From JBEKIK01 sp963838495 (lineage in GTDB: Bacteria; Planctomycetota; Planctomycetia; Pirellulales; Thermoguttaceae), in the NCBI GenBank assembly GCA_963838495.1, contig CAWIRC010000001.1:310001-374000 (forward strand): a DNA stretch of 64,000 bases, in the 5' to 3' direction. This document shows positions 47,660 to 57,734 of the stretch, piece by piece (positions within the stretch are counted from its first letter, which is position 1; every line of letters begins with the position of its first letter). Below the pieces are notes generated by a model that was given only the letters and a program-made list of their open reading frames with translations, made no database searches and was not told the origin of the DNA. The position numbers were made by a program, and so were the translations under genes.

Positions 47660-48948
47660 ATGGCGAAATACTATATATCTTTCGTGCTCTCGATAGCGGC
47701 TGTTACTGGGTTGGCTTGGGGGCAGTATCCGGTCGGCGACGGCGACACCCGGGCAAATTCCTACCGTCAACAGAGCGGTGAAATGCCCTTGCAATCGACC
47801 GGCCCGCAGGCCGATCGTTACGATCGCTACGGGACCGCTCAAGGACCCGCGCCACGGATGCCGCTCGCTCGGACGCCTCATCAGCCGCGAACAACGACGC
47901 TTCGTCGTTGGCGAATAGAGTCGCTTCGCGGCCGGCAACGAAATTCACGAGCGGCCCGGCATCGCTGCCCAACGACGGCGGCCAGGTCTGGAAGGAATAC
48001 GACATTGGCGCATACACTTCCCGGGTAACCACGACCAAGAAGCCGGAGCAGGCCATCATCGACTGGATCCTGCGCAACACGGGCTACGAGGCCTGGCACT
48101 CCGATCCCCTGGGAGTTCTAAGCGCCAACAATCACACGCTCAGGGTTTATCACACGCCGGAAATGCAGTCGGTCGTGGCCGATATTGTGGACCGTTTCAC
48201 CAGCACCGCGGCAGCCACGCAGACATTCGCCCTGCGTGTGATAACCATGGACAGTCCCAACTGGCGAACCAAGGCCGAGCCGCTTTTGCATCCGGTGCCC
48301 GTGCAAACGCCGGGCGTTTGCGCCTGGCTTTTGGCCAAGGAAGACGCCGCCATCATGCTGGCCGAACTGCGGCGCCGCAGCGATTACCGTGAACACAGCT
48401 CGCCGTACTTGATGGTCAACAACGGGCAATCGACCGTGGTTTCCGCCATGCGCAACCGGCAATATTCACGGGATGTAATTCTCCGCTCCGACCTGCCCGC
48501 CGGCGCCGAATTTCAGCCCGGCCAGGTCGAGGAGGGTTTTACCATCGATTTCAGCCCGCTTTTGTCCAGCGATCGGCGGATGATCGACGCCACGGTCAAA
48601 TGCGACATCGATCAGGTGGAAAAGATGATTCCCATCATGCTCGACGTGCCTGCCCAGGCGTCGTCAAAGCAAAGGATCCAGATCGAAGAGCCGCAAATGA
48701 CCCATTACCGCTTCCACGAACGATTCCGCTGGCCTATGGAACACGTGCTTTTGATCGGCATGGGCATGGTGGCCCTGCCTGTGCCGGTGGACGGCCGGCC
48801 GCTTGTGCCCGGCGTGCCGCTTATCGGCACTACGCCGGCCCGGGCCGATCTCTTGGTTTTCGTCGAATGCAAAGGCCAGTTGCCCGATTCACAGCAAGGC
48901 CCGCGCACCGCCGATCAAAACAGCAGAAGCTACCGCGGGCGGTATTAG
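47660..48948 (+). CDS. Secreted secretin-like protein upstream of pilT (one apparent frameshift)
   Basis: About 430 residues. A signal peptide (YYISFVLSIAAVTGLAWG) opens the gene. A low-complexity segment breaks frame at 47845-47850 (CCC run) and resumes as ATDAARSDASSAANNDASSL then WKEYDIGAYTSRVTTTKKPE. The body, with NHTLRVYHTPEMQSVVADIV (typical of secretin N-domains), QTFALRVITMDSP and EGFTIDFSPLLSSDRRMIDA, resembles a secretin or its N-domains. PilT follows 212 bp downstream, which fits a pilus or secretion role. The assignment rests on pattern and neighbour only. Confidence 0.55.
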
Positions 48949-49160
48949 AAAAGAGATTAGAAATTAGAGATTAGAGATTAGGGGTGGTCACGAACCTTCC
49001 CTCTTTTTTCATTGGTTCAATCTTTTCAGTGCTGCGTCTGCCCTATCTTCCTGTCTTCGATTCAGGCTCAATTCCCTTGGCCATAATTCATTAGACAAGC
49101 AGCAATTATCATTGTACAATTGAGGGCGGAAAACTCGGGCCAAATCAAGGAATAATCTTT

Positions 49161-50348
49161 ATGGCTAGCGATATCGGTAAAAAACACCCGGCCGATCTAA
49201 GCAACGTTGGTGTCGAAGAGTCCTCAAATTCGTTTGAGGTCATCCGCCCGCATCGCGGATCGGCCGAGGTGGATGCGTTTCTCCACGCGGCCGTCAGGCT
49301 GGGGGCCTCGGATATACATGTAAAATCGGGACAACGGACGCGGATGCGAATCGGCGGAACGCTGCGGATGGTCGAGCGAAATCCCATGCCAGCCGAAGAA
49401 TTCGAGGAGCGGCTCTATAATTTTCTCAGCCCCGAGGAACGCCGTAAAATTATCGCCAACGGATCGGTGGATTTCGCCTATGAACTCGATGGCGGGCAGC
49501 GCTTCCGAGTGAACGTCTACCGGCAGGAGTCCGGCATTTCGGTCTCCGCGCGGATCGTGCCAAGCAGCATTCCATCTTTCCAGGAACTGAATCTGCCGCC
49601 CATCGTGGCCAGAATCGCCGATTATAACGACGGCCTGGTCCTGGTCTCGGGAACCACCGGCTCCGGCAAGAGCACCACCATCGCCGCCATGCTGGAACAC
49701 ATCAACCAAACCCGCCAGGCGCATATCATCACTATCGAAGATCCCATCGAATTCCTCCATACCGACAAAAAATGCCTGATCAACCAGCGCGAGGTCGGCA
49801 CCAACGTCAAGGATTTCGCCACGGCCTTGCGGGCCTTTGTCCGCGAGGATCCGGACGTGATCCTGGTGGGCGAGATGCGCGACGCCGAGACATTCCGCGC
49901 CGCCATGCAGGCGGCCGACACCGGGCACCTCGTCTTCTGCACCGTCCATGCCTCCATCGCCCCGCAAACCATCGAACGCGTGCTGAACCTCTTTCCCGAG
50001 GAGGAACGGCCCATCGTCCGCCAGTCGCTGGTCTATAACCTGCGGGCGATCATCTGCCAAAAGCTCTTAAAATCTACCGCCCACAGCATACGTCGCGTGC
50101 CGGCCGTCGAAGTTCTCATATCCACGCCTATCGTCCGCAAGCTTATTGCCGAAAACCACGACTCCAAGCTTGCCGACGTGGTCCGCACCTGCGAGGACGG
50201 CATGCAAAGCTTCGCCGAAAGCCTTTACGCCCTGTACAAGAAAAAACTCATCGACCGCGACATCGGCCACGCCGCCTCCCCCAATCCCGAAGAATTCGAA
50301 ATGCTGGTCCGCGGGATCAAGGTCTCACACCCGGTATTCACTGGGTGA
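49161..50348 (+). CDS. pilT: PilT-type secretion/retraction ATPase
   Basis: A 395-residue GspE/PilT hexameric ATPase that drives pilus retraction. Residues 30-140 form the N-domain (LGASDIHVKSGQRTRMRIGG). Walker A is LVSGTTGSGKSTTIAAM, the Asp box is IITIEDPIEFLHTDKK, Walker B is DPDVILVGEMRDAETFRAAM, and the His box is TGHLVFCTVHA. AIICQKLL occupies the PilT C-terminal AIRNLIRE-like region, but not exactly. No pilin or PilB gene is seen in the window. The start at 49161 lacks a strong SD. Confidence 0.88.
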   Translation: MASDIGKKHPADLSNVGVEESSNSFEVIRPHRGSAEVDAFLHAAVRLGASDIHVKSGQRTRMRIGGTLRMVERNPMPAEEFEERLYNFLSPEERRKIIANGSVDFAYELDGGQRFRVNVYRQESGISVSARIVPSSIPSFQELNLPPIVARIADYNDGLVLVSGTTGSGKSTTIAAMLEHINQTRQAHIITIEDPIEFLHTDKKCLINQREVGTNVKDFATALRAFVREDPDVILVGEMRDAETFRAAMQAADTGHLVFCTVHASIAPQTIERVLNLFPEEERPIVRQSLVYNLRAIICQKLLKSTAHSIRRVPAVEVLISTPIVRKLIAENHDSKLADVVRTCEDGMQSFAESLYALYKKKLIDRDIGHAASPNPEEFEMLVRGIKVSHPVFTG

Positions 50349-50366
50349 AAAAAGTGGAGGTTTAAT

Positions 50367-50468
50367 ATGTTGCCTGCCCGATATGTTTTTCTCACATTGG
50401 CCGTACTGCTGGGCGCCATTCTTGCCGCGTCGGCGACTCTCACGGAAGTGGTTTGGGTTTTCTATTAG
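50367..50468 (+). CDS. Possible 33-residue membrane peptide after pilT
   Basis: ATG is preceded by GTGGAGG at ideal spacing. The peptide (MLPARYVFLTLAVLLGAILA then ASATLTEVVWVFY) is one hydrophobic helix. It begins 18 bp after the pilT stop. The ribosome binding site is the main support; no homologue comes to mind. Confidence 0.45.
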   Translation: MLPARYVFLTLAVLLGAILAASATLTEVVWVFY

Positions 50469-50506
50469 ATATGTCACTAATGTGAAGGTGTCCTGGATTT
50501 ATATAA

Positions 50507-50618
50507 GAAGCTGTTTCAAAACCGGCGGCGCTGGAATGCTAGTAGTGCCGCCAACCCCCGTTTTCAGCCAGCGGGGCGGCAGTACAACTACCGCCCCAAC
50601 AGGTATTGAAACAGCTTC
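50507..50618. mobile_element. 112-bp MITE-like element with TAA duplication
   Basis: Inverted ends GAAGCTGTTTCAA (50507-50519) and TTGAAACAGCTTC (50606-50618) are flanked by TAA on both sides (50504-50506, 50619-50621). The interior holds a GGGGCGGCAGT...ACTACCGCCCC palindrome. It has the same plan as the element at 22284: TNA duplication, palindrome inside, no coding capacity. The gap 50469-50814 has no gene besides. Confidence 0.75.
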
Positions 50619-50814
50619 TAACGCAAATCGTCGATTTTTCGAAGATCTTCACGATTTCGCAATTTGACCGTTATGAAAAGAAAACTTATTTTTTGCATTC
50701 GAACCTAAATCCCATTATTACAAGAGGTTAATGTGGTTTAATTTCGGGCGCATCATCTTATGTTATAATAAAATTATCTTGATTTCGATGGAGAGTTACG
50801 CTGTGAGGGTGCTA

Positions 50815-52199
50815 ATGGGTTACACCAACCTGAAGAAAGTCCTTTTCTGGACCATAATATTCTTTGGCATTCATGGGGTGATGTCGCCATTTTTAACTCG
50901 TCCCGACACCGAACGGTTCGGAACTCTTGGGTACTGGCCGATCACCCATTGAGCAACCATCCTATGGCCGGCTACAAAGATGTAGCCAGCTTTCCGATAT
51001 GGGGCTACAGCCTGTTGATGCGCTTGTTTGGATCGCTGACGGCGGTTCTGGTGATACAGAGCATTCTTGGCTCGTTGGCGACCGCAATTCTGATGGTTCA
51101 GTTGAATTTGCTAGCGCCGCAGGCAAAAAAACTGACAACTGTAATATTCCTGACCTCATTACCTTGGTTATCGTGGCTGTCTCAAATCTGTCGAATGACT
51201 ACGGGAATCTCTTTGATGTTATTTGCTCTTTTGGCTACGGTGAAAGGGCTCAAAACGCAGAAAATCGGTTGGGGAATACTGGCGGGAGTCTTTTTCGGCT
51301 TGGCTGAGAACGTTCGTTCAGAATTCTTTGTATTGCCCGTATTAATTCTCATCGTCATCATAGTGCTACGTCGGACAGAGAATTTTCGTTCTTTGCCAAT
51401 CAAGCCTTTGGTCGTTTCAGCGGTGTTATCTTTTTTCATGCAGATTCCATGGGCGGCCAATTGTTATTTTCACGCCGGACGCTTTTCCTTCACTGAATCT
51501 AATCTGGGGCATGTCCTCTATCTTGGTTTGGGCGACTTGTCCAGCAATCCGTGGCACATAACCATCAGTGACGCATGCGCCCAGGAGGCAGTAACAAGAG
51601 CGGGATTAAAATGCAGTTCGCTTTCTTTTGAAGGCAGTGATTATTTAAAGAAGGAATTTTTGACCGACATTCGTCAGTATCCGATTGACTATGTCAAGGC
51701 AATTGCAAGTCGTTTTTGTGGCACAATATTCTTGCCGTTCAATTACGTCGATATGACTCAATCGCCGGCAGAAAAGAATATGGTCCGCCAGTTGGGGTCG
51801 CTTAAGATATTCTTTAAAAAATCGACCGCGTCAGACTCTGACGCCGAGCAGAGCGCGGCCGTGTCCAATATTAGAGTCGCCATTTTGCTTTTTTACTCTG
51901 TCGTACTGCACCTGCTAGCCTGGAGCGTATCGATTTTAGGCATCATCGGATTTTTCATCTCAATGCAGGCGGGGCCTTTTCGGTTAAAGGATCCACTGAT
52001 ACTTTGTCTGTGCATTGCAGTGATTCATAGGTTCGGTTTGAATGTGGCCATGACAGCAGCAGGGACCTATATGATCAGTGTTTATCTCTGCTATTTACCC
52101 TTTGTGGTCAACAGCCTGTGGCAGGTTTCGCGCCTGCGGTTTTGGAGATCCTTTTGGCATCCGACGCGGAATGTTGATGGCGCTTGTCTGTCGGGCTGA
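50815..52199 (+). CDS. Polytopic GT-C-like membrane glycosyltransferase (one apparent frameshift)
   Basis: About 461 residues. The N-terminus (MGYTNLKKVLFWTIIFFGIH) leads to FLTRPDTERF, an acidic loop after the first membrane segment as in PMT/ArnT-type glycosyltransferases. The frame breaks at 50915-50931 and resumes as WVLADHPLSNHPMAGYKDVA then some nine more membrane segments and a large loop (GRFSFTESNLGHVLYLGLGD). Such enzymes move sugars from lipid carriers in the outer leaflet. ATG 50815 has GAGGG upstream. It heads a sugar cluster, which supports the role. Family assignment is tentative. Confidence 0.6.
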
Positions 52200-52330
52200 A
52201 TCTAAGAGGTGCGATCTGTCCTATTGCAAAACAGGCATCTAAAAGGTACAAATAAATAGGTTGTTTTTTTAATGTTTTTAGCGGCGCATGAGCAATCAAC
52301 GATAAGTAATTCGATTTCAAAGAGGTTTTT

Positions 52331-53518
52331 ATGGGTAAATATATCTATGACATTTGCGTGGTGGGCGGATGCGGCCATGTCGGCCTGCCGCTGGCTGCCG
52401 CGTTCGCTAAGGAAGGCAAAAAAGTAATCATCAACGATATCGATGAAGAAGCCATCAAGTCCATCGAACTTTGCCGTGCTCCGTTCATGGAAGAAGGGCT
52501 GGACGACATTCTGAAACAGACGATCGGAAATAATCTCTTTTTGTCCAAAGATAAAAAAGTCATTTCCGATTCCGAATTCATTATCGTCGTGGTGGGAACG
52601 CCCGTAGACGAACATCTGAACCCTATATTCTCCACGCTTAAGAAGTTTTTCGACAGCATCACGCCGTTCCTTCGAGACGGGCAGATCCTTATTCTTAGAA
52701 GCACTTTGTACCCGGGCTTGTCGGAGAAATTGAACCGCATGTTGGCGATTTCCAAAAAGAATATCGGAGTATGTTTCTGCCCGGAAAGGATACTTGAAGG
52801 TAAATCGATGGAGGAACTTTACACCCTCCCCCAGATAGTGTCGAGTTTCAATCAAGCAGCGATTCACAAAGTGGCGGAATTATTCCGACTGCTTACTAAG
52901 GACATTATCATTGTCGAGCCCATCGAAGCCGAACTCGCCAAGCTTTTTACGAATACTTGGAGATATATTCAGTTCGCGGCCGCAAATCAGTTCTATATGA
53001 TGGCGGATGCATATGGGGCGGATTTTTACAAAATACACCACGCCATGACTCACAATTACCCCCGCACAAAAGGTTTTCCGAAAGCAGGATTCGCGGCAGG
53101 CCCCTGCCTGTTTAAGGATACCATGCAGTTATCCGCCTTTACGGACAACACTTTCTTTCTTGGACATTCCGCGATGCTGATTAACGAGGGATTGCCGAAT
53201 TTTATAGTGGCAAAGCTGGGGAATAAATACGAACTGGCCGACAAAACCGTAGGCCTGCTCGGCATGGCGTTCAAGGCCGAAAGCGACGACATAAGAGAAT
53301 CGCTTTCCTATAAACTCAAAAAGATCTTGGAAATTAAAGCCAGGCAGCTCTACTGTTCCGACCCCTATGTCAATGACGACCGTTTCGTAAGCGAAGCCGA
53401 ACTGATAGATAAAAGCGATATTATTATTATCGGGGCGCCGCATAAAGTGTATAAAACTCTAAACTATAAAGGCAAAATCGTTGTCGATGTCTGGAATATG
53501 ATCGGAGGAGAAAAATGA
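52331..53518 (+). CDS. UDP-glucose/UDP-ManNAc-type nucleotide-sugar dehydrogenase
   Basis: A 395-residue NAD-dependent dehydrogenase that oxidises a nucleotide sugar at C6 to the uronate. The Rossmann start is YDICVVGGCGHVGLPLAAAF. The central domain has FCPERILEGKSMEEL and EAELAKLFTNTWRYIQFA. The catalytic Cys is in AAGPCLFKDTMQL. The C-terminal domain has GLLGMAFKAESDDIRESLSY. Which sugar is used cannot be told from the motifs. Its TGA overlaps the next ATG, so it is coupled to the epimerase. Confidence 0.88.
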   Translation: MGKYIYDICVVGGCGHVGLPLAAAFAKEGKKVIINDIDEEAIKSIELCRAPFMEEGLDDILKQTIGNNLFLSKDKKVISDSEFIIVVVGTPVDEHLNPIFSTLKKFFDSITPFLRDGQILILRSTLYPGLSEKLNRMLAISKKNIGVCFCPERILEGKSMEELYTLPQIVSSFNQAAIHKVAELFRLLTKDIIIVEPIEAELAKLFTNTWRYIQFAAANQFYMMADAYGADFYKIHHAMTHNYPRTKGFPKAGFAAGPCLFKDTMQLSAFTDNTFFLGHSAMLINEGLPNFIVAKLGNKYELADKTVGLLGMAFKAESDDIRESLSYKLKKILEIKARQLYCSDPYVNDDRFVSEAELIDKSDIIIIGAPHKVYKTLNYKGKIVVDVWNMIGGEK

Positions 53519-54534
53519 AAATACTGGTTTCTGGTTCGAAAGGTTTTATCGCAGGATATTTAATCGAGGAACTTTTGGCCAAGGGCTGGAAGGTCGTTGG
53601 AATAGATAATTTATCGAAATACGGGCCCGTCAACAAAAGCTACGACAATCATCCCGACTATAAATTCGTTAAAGGAGACGCCAAAGACGCCGCTCTCATG
53701 GAAGAACTGCTCTCCGACTGCGATCATTTCATCGCCGGAGCGGCGATGATCGGTGGAATAACTTATTTCCATGAATTCGCTTACGACCTTCTCGCGGAAA
53801 ACGAAAGGATTACGGCTTCTTCCTTCGATGCTGCGATAAAAGCATTTAAAAAAGGGAAACTGAAAAAAATCAGCGTCATGTCTTCATCGATGGTGTTCGA
53901 ATGCACAAATGTTTTCCCGACTCCTGAAGGGAACCAGTTTGAATGTCCCCCTCCTATCTCCACATACGGTTTTCAGAAGCTCGCCACAGAGTATTTCGTC
54001 AAGGGCGCATGGGAACAATATAAGCTCCCTTATACCATTCTTCGTCCGTTTAACTGCATCGGTACGGGAGAAAAAAGGGCCCTTTGCGACAAAGAGATCA
54101 AATCGGGCAACGTTTCCTTGGCCATGAGCCATGTCGTGCCAGACCTTGTGCAGAAGATTCTTAAGGGCCAAGATCCACTCCACATCCTGGGAAAAGGAAA
54201 CCAAGTTCGTCATTACACATACGGCGGAGATCTTGCAAAAGGCATCGTGGCAACGCTTGAAAGCGATAAATCCATCAACGAAGACTTCAATCTCTCCACG
54301 CCCGTCTCGACTACGGTGCTGGAATTGGCGGAAACCATTTGGAAAAAGCTCAACGGCAGCAAACCTTTCCGTTACACGACCGATAAGCCCTTCCAATACG
54401 ACGTTCAAAAACGCGTGCCGAATGTTTCAAAAGCGACAAAGCTGCTGGGATTCAAAGCCGAAACCTCTTTGGAAACCGCGCTGGATGAAATTATTCCCTG
54501 GATCGAAAACCAGATTAAAATCGGTGGAATTTAA
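53515..54534 (+). CDS. NAD-dependent nucleotide-sugar epimerase/dehydratase
   Basis: A 339-residue extended short-chain dehydrogenase. MKILVSGSKGFIAGYLIEEL is the GxxGxxG-type loop (GSKGFIAG, one Gly replaced). Catalytic Ser is in MSSSMVFE, and Tyr/Lys in YGFQKLATEYF (YxxxK). LRPFNCIGTGE follows. It changes the stereochemistry or dehydrates a nucleotide sugar. Overlap with the dehydrogenase suggests that both act on one precursor for a surface polysaccharide. Confidence 0.88.
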   Translation: MKILVSGSKGFIAGYLIEELLAKGWKVVGIDNLSKYGPVNKSYDNHPDYKFVKGDAKDAALMEELLSDCDHFIAGAAMIGGITYFHEFAYDLLAENERITASSFDAAIKAFKKGKLKKISVMSSSMVFECTNVFPTPEGNQFECPPPISTYGFQKLATEYFVKGAWEQYKLPYTILRPFNCIGTGEKRALCDKEIKSGNVSLAMSHVVPDLVQKILKGQDPLHILGKGNQVRHYTYGGDLAKGIVATLESDKSINEDFNLSTPVSTTVLELAETIWKKLNGSKPFRYTTDKPFQYDVQKRVPNVSKATKLLGFKAETSLETALDEIIPWIENQIKIGGI

Positions 54535-54713
54535 CACTATGTTCGAGTAGTTACACAAAATACGCTTCCATACAGCCGAGGAACTCGAAGGTAAGAAGCG
54601 AATTTGGCGGGTTCAAAGCAAAGACTTTTTCCAAAAATATATTTGAGAGTTCCTCTCTTGTAGCACATTTTTGGCAAACAGGCGCTGATTATTGCTGAAA
54701 AAGGCGAAAGATA

Positions 54714-55436
54714 ATGGCTGATATAGACATCATTGTGCCGGTATTCAACGAAAAAGAGGTCATCGTTTCCACCCTGGAGGAAATCAAGAGCAAAGTTTCC
54801 ACCCCGCACCTCATCCATATTGTCTATGACTTCGACGAAGATAACACCCTGCCGGTGGTTAAAGAATATCTTGAAGCGGGAAAAGCCGATAATATCGTTC
54901 TTCTGAAAAACGATTACGGCAGGGGCGTTATTAATGCCATCAAGAAAGGCTTCCATGCCGCGGAGGCTTTGGCGACGCTTGTCGTGATGGGAGATCTGTC
55001 GGACGACCTGGGCATTGTGGATTCCATGTTCGGCAAAATTCAAGAGGGATTCGATATTGTCTGCGGTTCTAGATATATGAAAGGGGGCAGGCAAATCGGC
55101 GGACCTTTTTTCAAGGGATTGCTTTCAAGAATGGCCGGTTTGTCGCTGCACTGGCTCACGAGTATCCCCACCCACGATATCTCCAACAGTTTCAAAATGT
55201 ACAGAACCTCTTTGCTCAAATCGATTGAGATTGAAAGCACCGGGGGATTCGAAATCGGATTGGAAGTGCTCGTTAAAGCCTTCGTGGAAGGATGCAAGAT
55301 TGCCGAAATCCCTTCTGTTTGGAGAGATAGAGTGGCAGGCAAGTCTAACTTCAAACTTCTGAAATGGCTTCCAAAATATTTGAAATGGTATTTTTTTGCA
55401 ATAAAAAATAGAATTCGAAAAAGGGGACATCACTGA
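54714..55436 (+). CDS. Family 2 glycosyltransferase
   Basis: 240 residues with a GT-A fold: DIDIIVPVFNEKEVIVSTLE at the start, YDFDEDNTLPVV (DxD-like acidic cluster), LVVMGDLSDD and later GSRYMKGGRQIGG. It resembles dolichol-phosphate-mannose synthase-type enzymes, which put a sugar on a lipid phosphate carrier. The carrier-linked sugar could feed the GT-C-like enzyme at 50815 (inference). No C-terminal membrane segments are present. It lies 179 bp after the epimerase. Confidence 0.85.
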   Translation: MADIDIIVPVFNEKEVIVSTLEEIKSKVSTPHLIHIVYDFDEDNTLPVVKEYLEAGKADNIVLLKNDYGRGVINAIKKGFHAAEALATLVVMGDLSDDLGIVDSMFGKIQEGFDIVCGSRYMKGGRQIGGPFFKGLLSRMAGLSLHWLTSIPTHDISNSFKMYRTSLLKSIEIESTGGFEIGLEVLVKAFVEGCKIAEIPSVWRDRVAGKSNFKLLKWLPKYLKWYFFAIKNRIRKRGHH

Positions 55437-55483
55437 TTTCGTCCAGCCGCGTTATGAGGGAAGATTATGGCGACGCCCGTTTT

Positions 55484-57640
55484 CTATTCCGGTAGCTTCA
55501 TCTTCAGGATTTTCACCAAAAACACCCAGAGGTCGGCGGTTTCTTCGATTTTTTTGCTTACGGGGACTCCCAGGCCGTGGCCGGCGCGGGTTTCTATGCG
55601 GATCAGGATGGGGTTGTCGCAGGATTGGGCCTTTTGCATGGCGGCGATGAATTTGAAACTGTGGCCGGGGATCACGCGGTCGTCGGTGTCGGCCGTGGTG
55701 GCAAGCGTGGGCGGGTAGCATGTGCCGGGCTTGATGTTGTGATACGGCGAAAAGGCGTAAAGGGCCTTGAACTGCTCGGGGTTGTCGGCCGAGCCGAAAT
55801 CCTCGGTCCAGGTGCGGCCCTCGGTGAAAAGTTGGAACCGCAGCATGTCCATCACGCCCACGGCCGGCAGGCACGCGCCGAAGAGTTCCGGGCGCTGGGT
55901 CATGACCGCGCCCACGAGCAGCCCGCCATTGCTGCCGCCCTGGATGGCGAGTTTATCGGTGCGGGTGTATTTATTGGCGATGAGCCACTCGGCCGCGGCG
56001 ATGAAATCATCGAAGACGTTTTGCTTTTGCAGTTTTGTGCCGGCCTGGTGCCAGACCTCGCCGTATTCGCCGCCGCCGCGGAGATTGGCCTGGGCATAGA
56101 CGCCGCCCATCTCCATCCAGGCCACGCGGCTGATGGCAAAGGCCGGCAGCAAGGAGATATTGAACCCGCCATAGGCGTAAAGCAGCGTGGGGTTGGAGCC
56201 GTCGTGCTTGATGTCTTTCTTATAAGATATGAACATGGGCACGCGGGTGCCGTCCTTGCTCTTGTAAAAAACCTGCTTGACTTCGTAGTCGTCGGGATTG
56301 ATTTTCGCTTCGGCCCGGCGGAAAAGGCGGCTGATGCCGGTTATCACGTTGTAATGATAGATGCTCGGCGGGGTGGCGAAACTGGAAAAGGAGTAAAACG
56401 TCTCGATGTCGGTTCGCTTGCCCCCGAAACCCACGACCGCGCCGATGCCGGGAAATTCCACGTCGCGGACATAGCGGCCCTCGATGTCGAACACCTTCAC
56501 CTGCGGCAGCACGTCCTTGAGATACGAGGCGATGAACCGGTCGGCGACAAAACTCACTTGCGTTAATGTGCCTTCGGCCTGGGGAATGATCTCATGCCAG
56601 TCGGCCCGCTTGGGCTTCTTCAAATCGATGGCAATAAGTCGGCGGCGCTGGGCGTCGAGGTCGGTTTTGAAGAACAGCACCGGTTCGTCGTTGCCCACGT
56701 AGGTGTACTCGTTCTCGAAGTTGTCGATGATCTCGACCGGCATGGAGTACATCTCGGCCAGGTCTTTCACGGCAATGCGGTAGCGATCGGAGCTGCCCAG
56801 CCCGATGGTGATGACCAGGTACCGGCCGTCGTCGGAGACCTCGCCGCTATAAAGCCAATCGGGATGTTCGGGCCGGAAGTAGACCAGCACGTCGTCGGCT
56901 TGCGGCGTGCCGACTTTGTGGTAATAGAGCTTGTTGTTGAAATTAAGCGCCTGGTACATGGCCCCGGGCTGCGGTTCCTCGAAGTGGCTGTAAAAAAATC
57001 CCCGGCCGTCCTTGGTCCAGGCGGCCTCGGTGAACTTAGTCCACTTTAGTTCGTCGGGCAGGATTTTGCCGGATTCGATTTCCATCACGTGCCAGGTGGC
57101 CCAATCCGAGCCGGCCTCGGCCCGTGCGTAGGCCACATATTTGCCGTCGTCGCTAAAAGAAAGTCCTTCGGGCAGTTGCAGGGCAATGGTGCCGTCCTTG
57201 GACCATTTATTGGGATCGATGAGCACCTTTGGCTCGCCTTCGAGGGTGTCGAGGCGATAAAGGACGGCCTGGTTTTGCAGGCCGTCGTTTTTGAAGAAAT
57301 AGTACCGCCCGCCTTCTTTTCTGGCCCCGGAATAGACGGCGAAGTTCCAAAGCTCGGTGAGTCGTTTGCGAATCTTTTCCCGCTCCGGAATAGCTTCAAG
57401 ATAACCGAAGGTGAGCTTATTTTCGGCCGCCACCCAATCGGCCACTTCCTTTGAATTGCGGACGTCCTGTTCGAGCCAGCGATAAGGATCGGGCACCTTG
57501 ACGCCGTGCAGCGTATCGACCTGGTCAACCTGCCGGGTTTTCGGGTAAACAAGCCGATTCTCTCCGGCCGATGCCGCAGAAGCGATGGAAAAGATCCAAA
57601 AGGTTGCCGCTATTGCACAAGCGCGATGAACATAAAACAT
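55484..57640 (-). CDS. Secreted prolyl oligopeptidase (S9A)
   Basis: 718 residues. ATG 57640 is preceded by AAGGAG and starts a signal peptide (IAATFWIFSIASAASA). An N-terminal POP helix region (VPDPYRWLEQDVRNSKEVAD) and a seven-bladed propeller lead to the alpha/beta-hydrolase domain. The Ser nucleophile is in IQGGSNGGLLVGAVM, Asp in TADTDDRVIPGHSFK and His in ETRAGHGLG. It cleaves short peptides after proline, here probably in the periplasm. Length matches the family (about 700). No frameshift. Confidence 0.92.
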   Translation of the reverse strand: MFYVHRACAIAATFWIFSIASAASAGENRLVYPKTRQVDQVDTLHGVKVPDPYRWLEQDVRNSKEVADWVAAENKLTFGYLEAIPEREKIRKRLTELWNFAVYSGARKEGGRYYFFKNDGLQNQAVLYRLDTLEGEPKVLIDPNKWSKDGTIALQLPEGLSFSDDGKYVAYARAEAGSDWATWHVMEIESGKILPDELKWTKFTEAAWTKDGRGFFYSHFEEPQPGAMYQALNFNNKLYYHKVGTPQADDVLVYFRPEHPDWLYSGEVSDDGRYLVITIGLGSSDRYRIAVKDLAEMYSMPVEIIDNFENEYTYVGNDEPVLFFKTDLDAQRRRLIAIDLKKPKRADWHEIIPQAEGTLTQVSFVADRFIASYLKDVLPQVKVFDIEGRYVRDVEFPGIGAVVGFGGKRTDIETFYSFSSFATPPSIYHYNVITGISRLFRRAEAKINPDDYEVKQVFYKSKDGTRVPMFISYKKDIKHDGSNPTLLYAYGGFNISLLPAFAISRVAWMEMGGVYAQANLRGGGEYGEVWHQAGTKLQKQNVFDDFIAAAEWLIANKYTRTDKLAIQGGSNGGLLVGAVMTQRPELFGACLPAVGVMDMLRFQLFTEGRTWTEDFGSADNPEQFKALYAFSPYHNIKPGTCYPPTLATTADTDDRVIPGHSFKFIAAMQKAQSCDNPILIRIETRAGHGLGVPVSKKIEETADLWVFLVKILKMKLPE

Positions 57641-57681
57641 AGCGAACTCCTTGCTATTATGTATGGGGCGTCCACGGCAAA

Positions 57682-57734
57682 GGGGACAGGCACATTTTTC
57701 AATCCTAAAAGGACTGAAAAATGAACCAGTCCCC
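57682..57734. repeat. Palindrome GGGGACAGGCACATTTTTC...GTCCCC
   Basis: Two 24-bp arms (57682-57705, 57711-57734) match at 20 of 24 positions around a 5-nt loop TAAAA, just upstream of the prolyl oligopeptidase start. This GGGGAC-type palindrome differs from the other repeat families in the window. Confidence 0.75.

Noticed and set aside
55577..56566. A 329-codon plus-strand frame
   Set aside because: It is antisense to the prolyl oligopeptidase catalytic domain, which is well supported.
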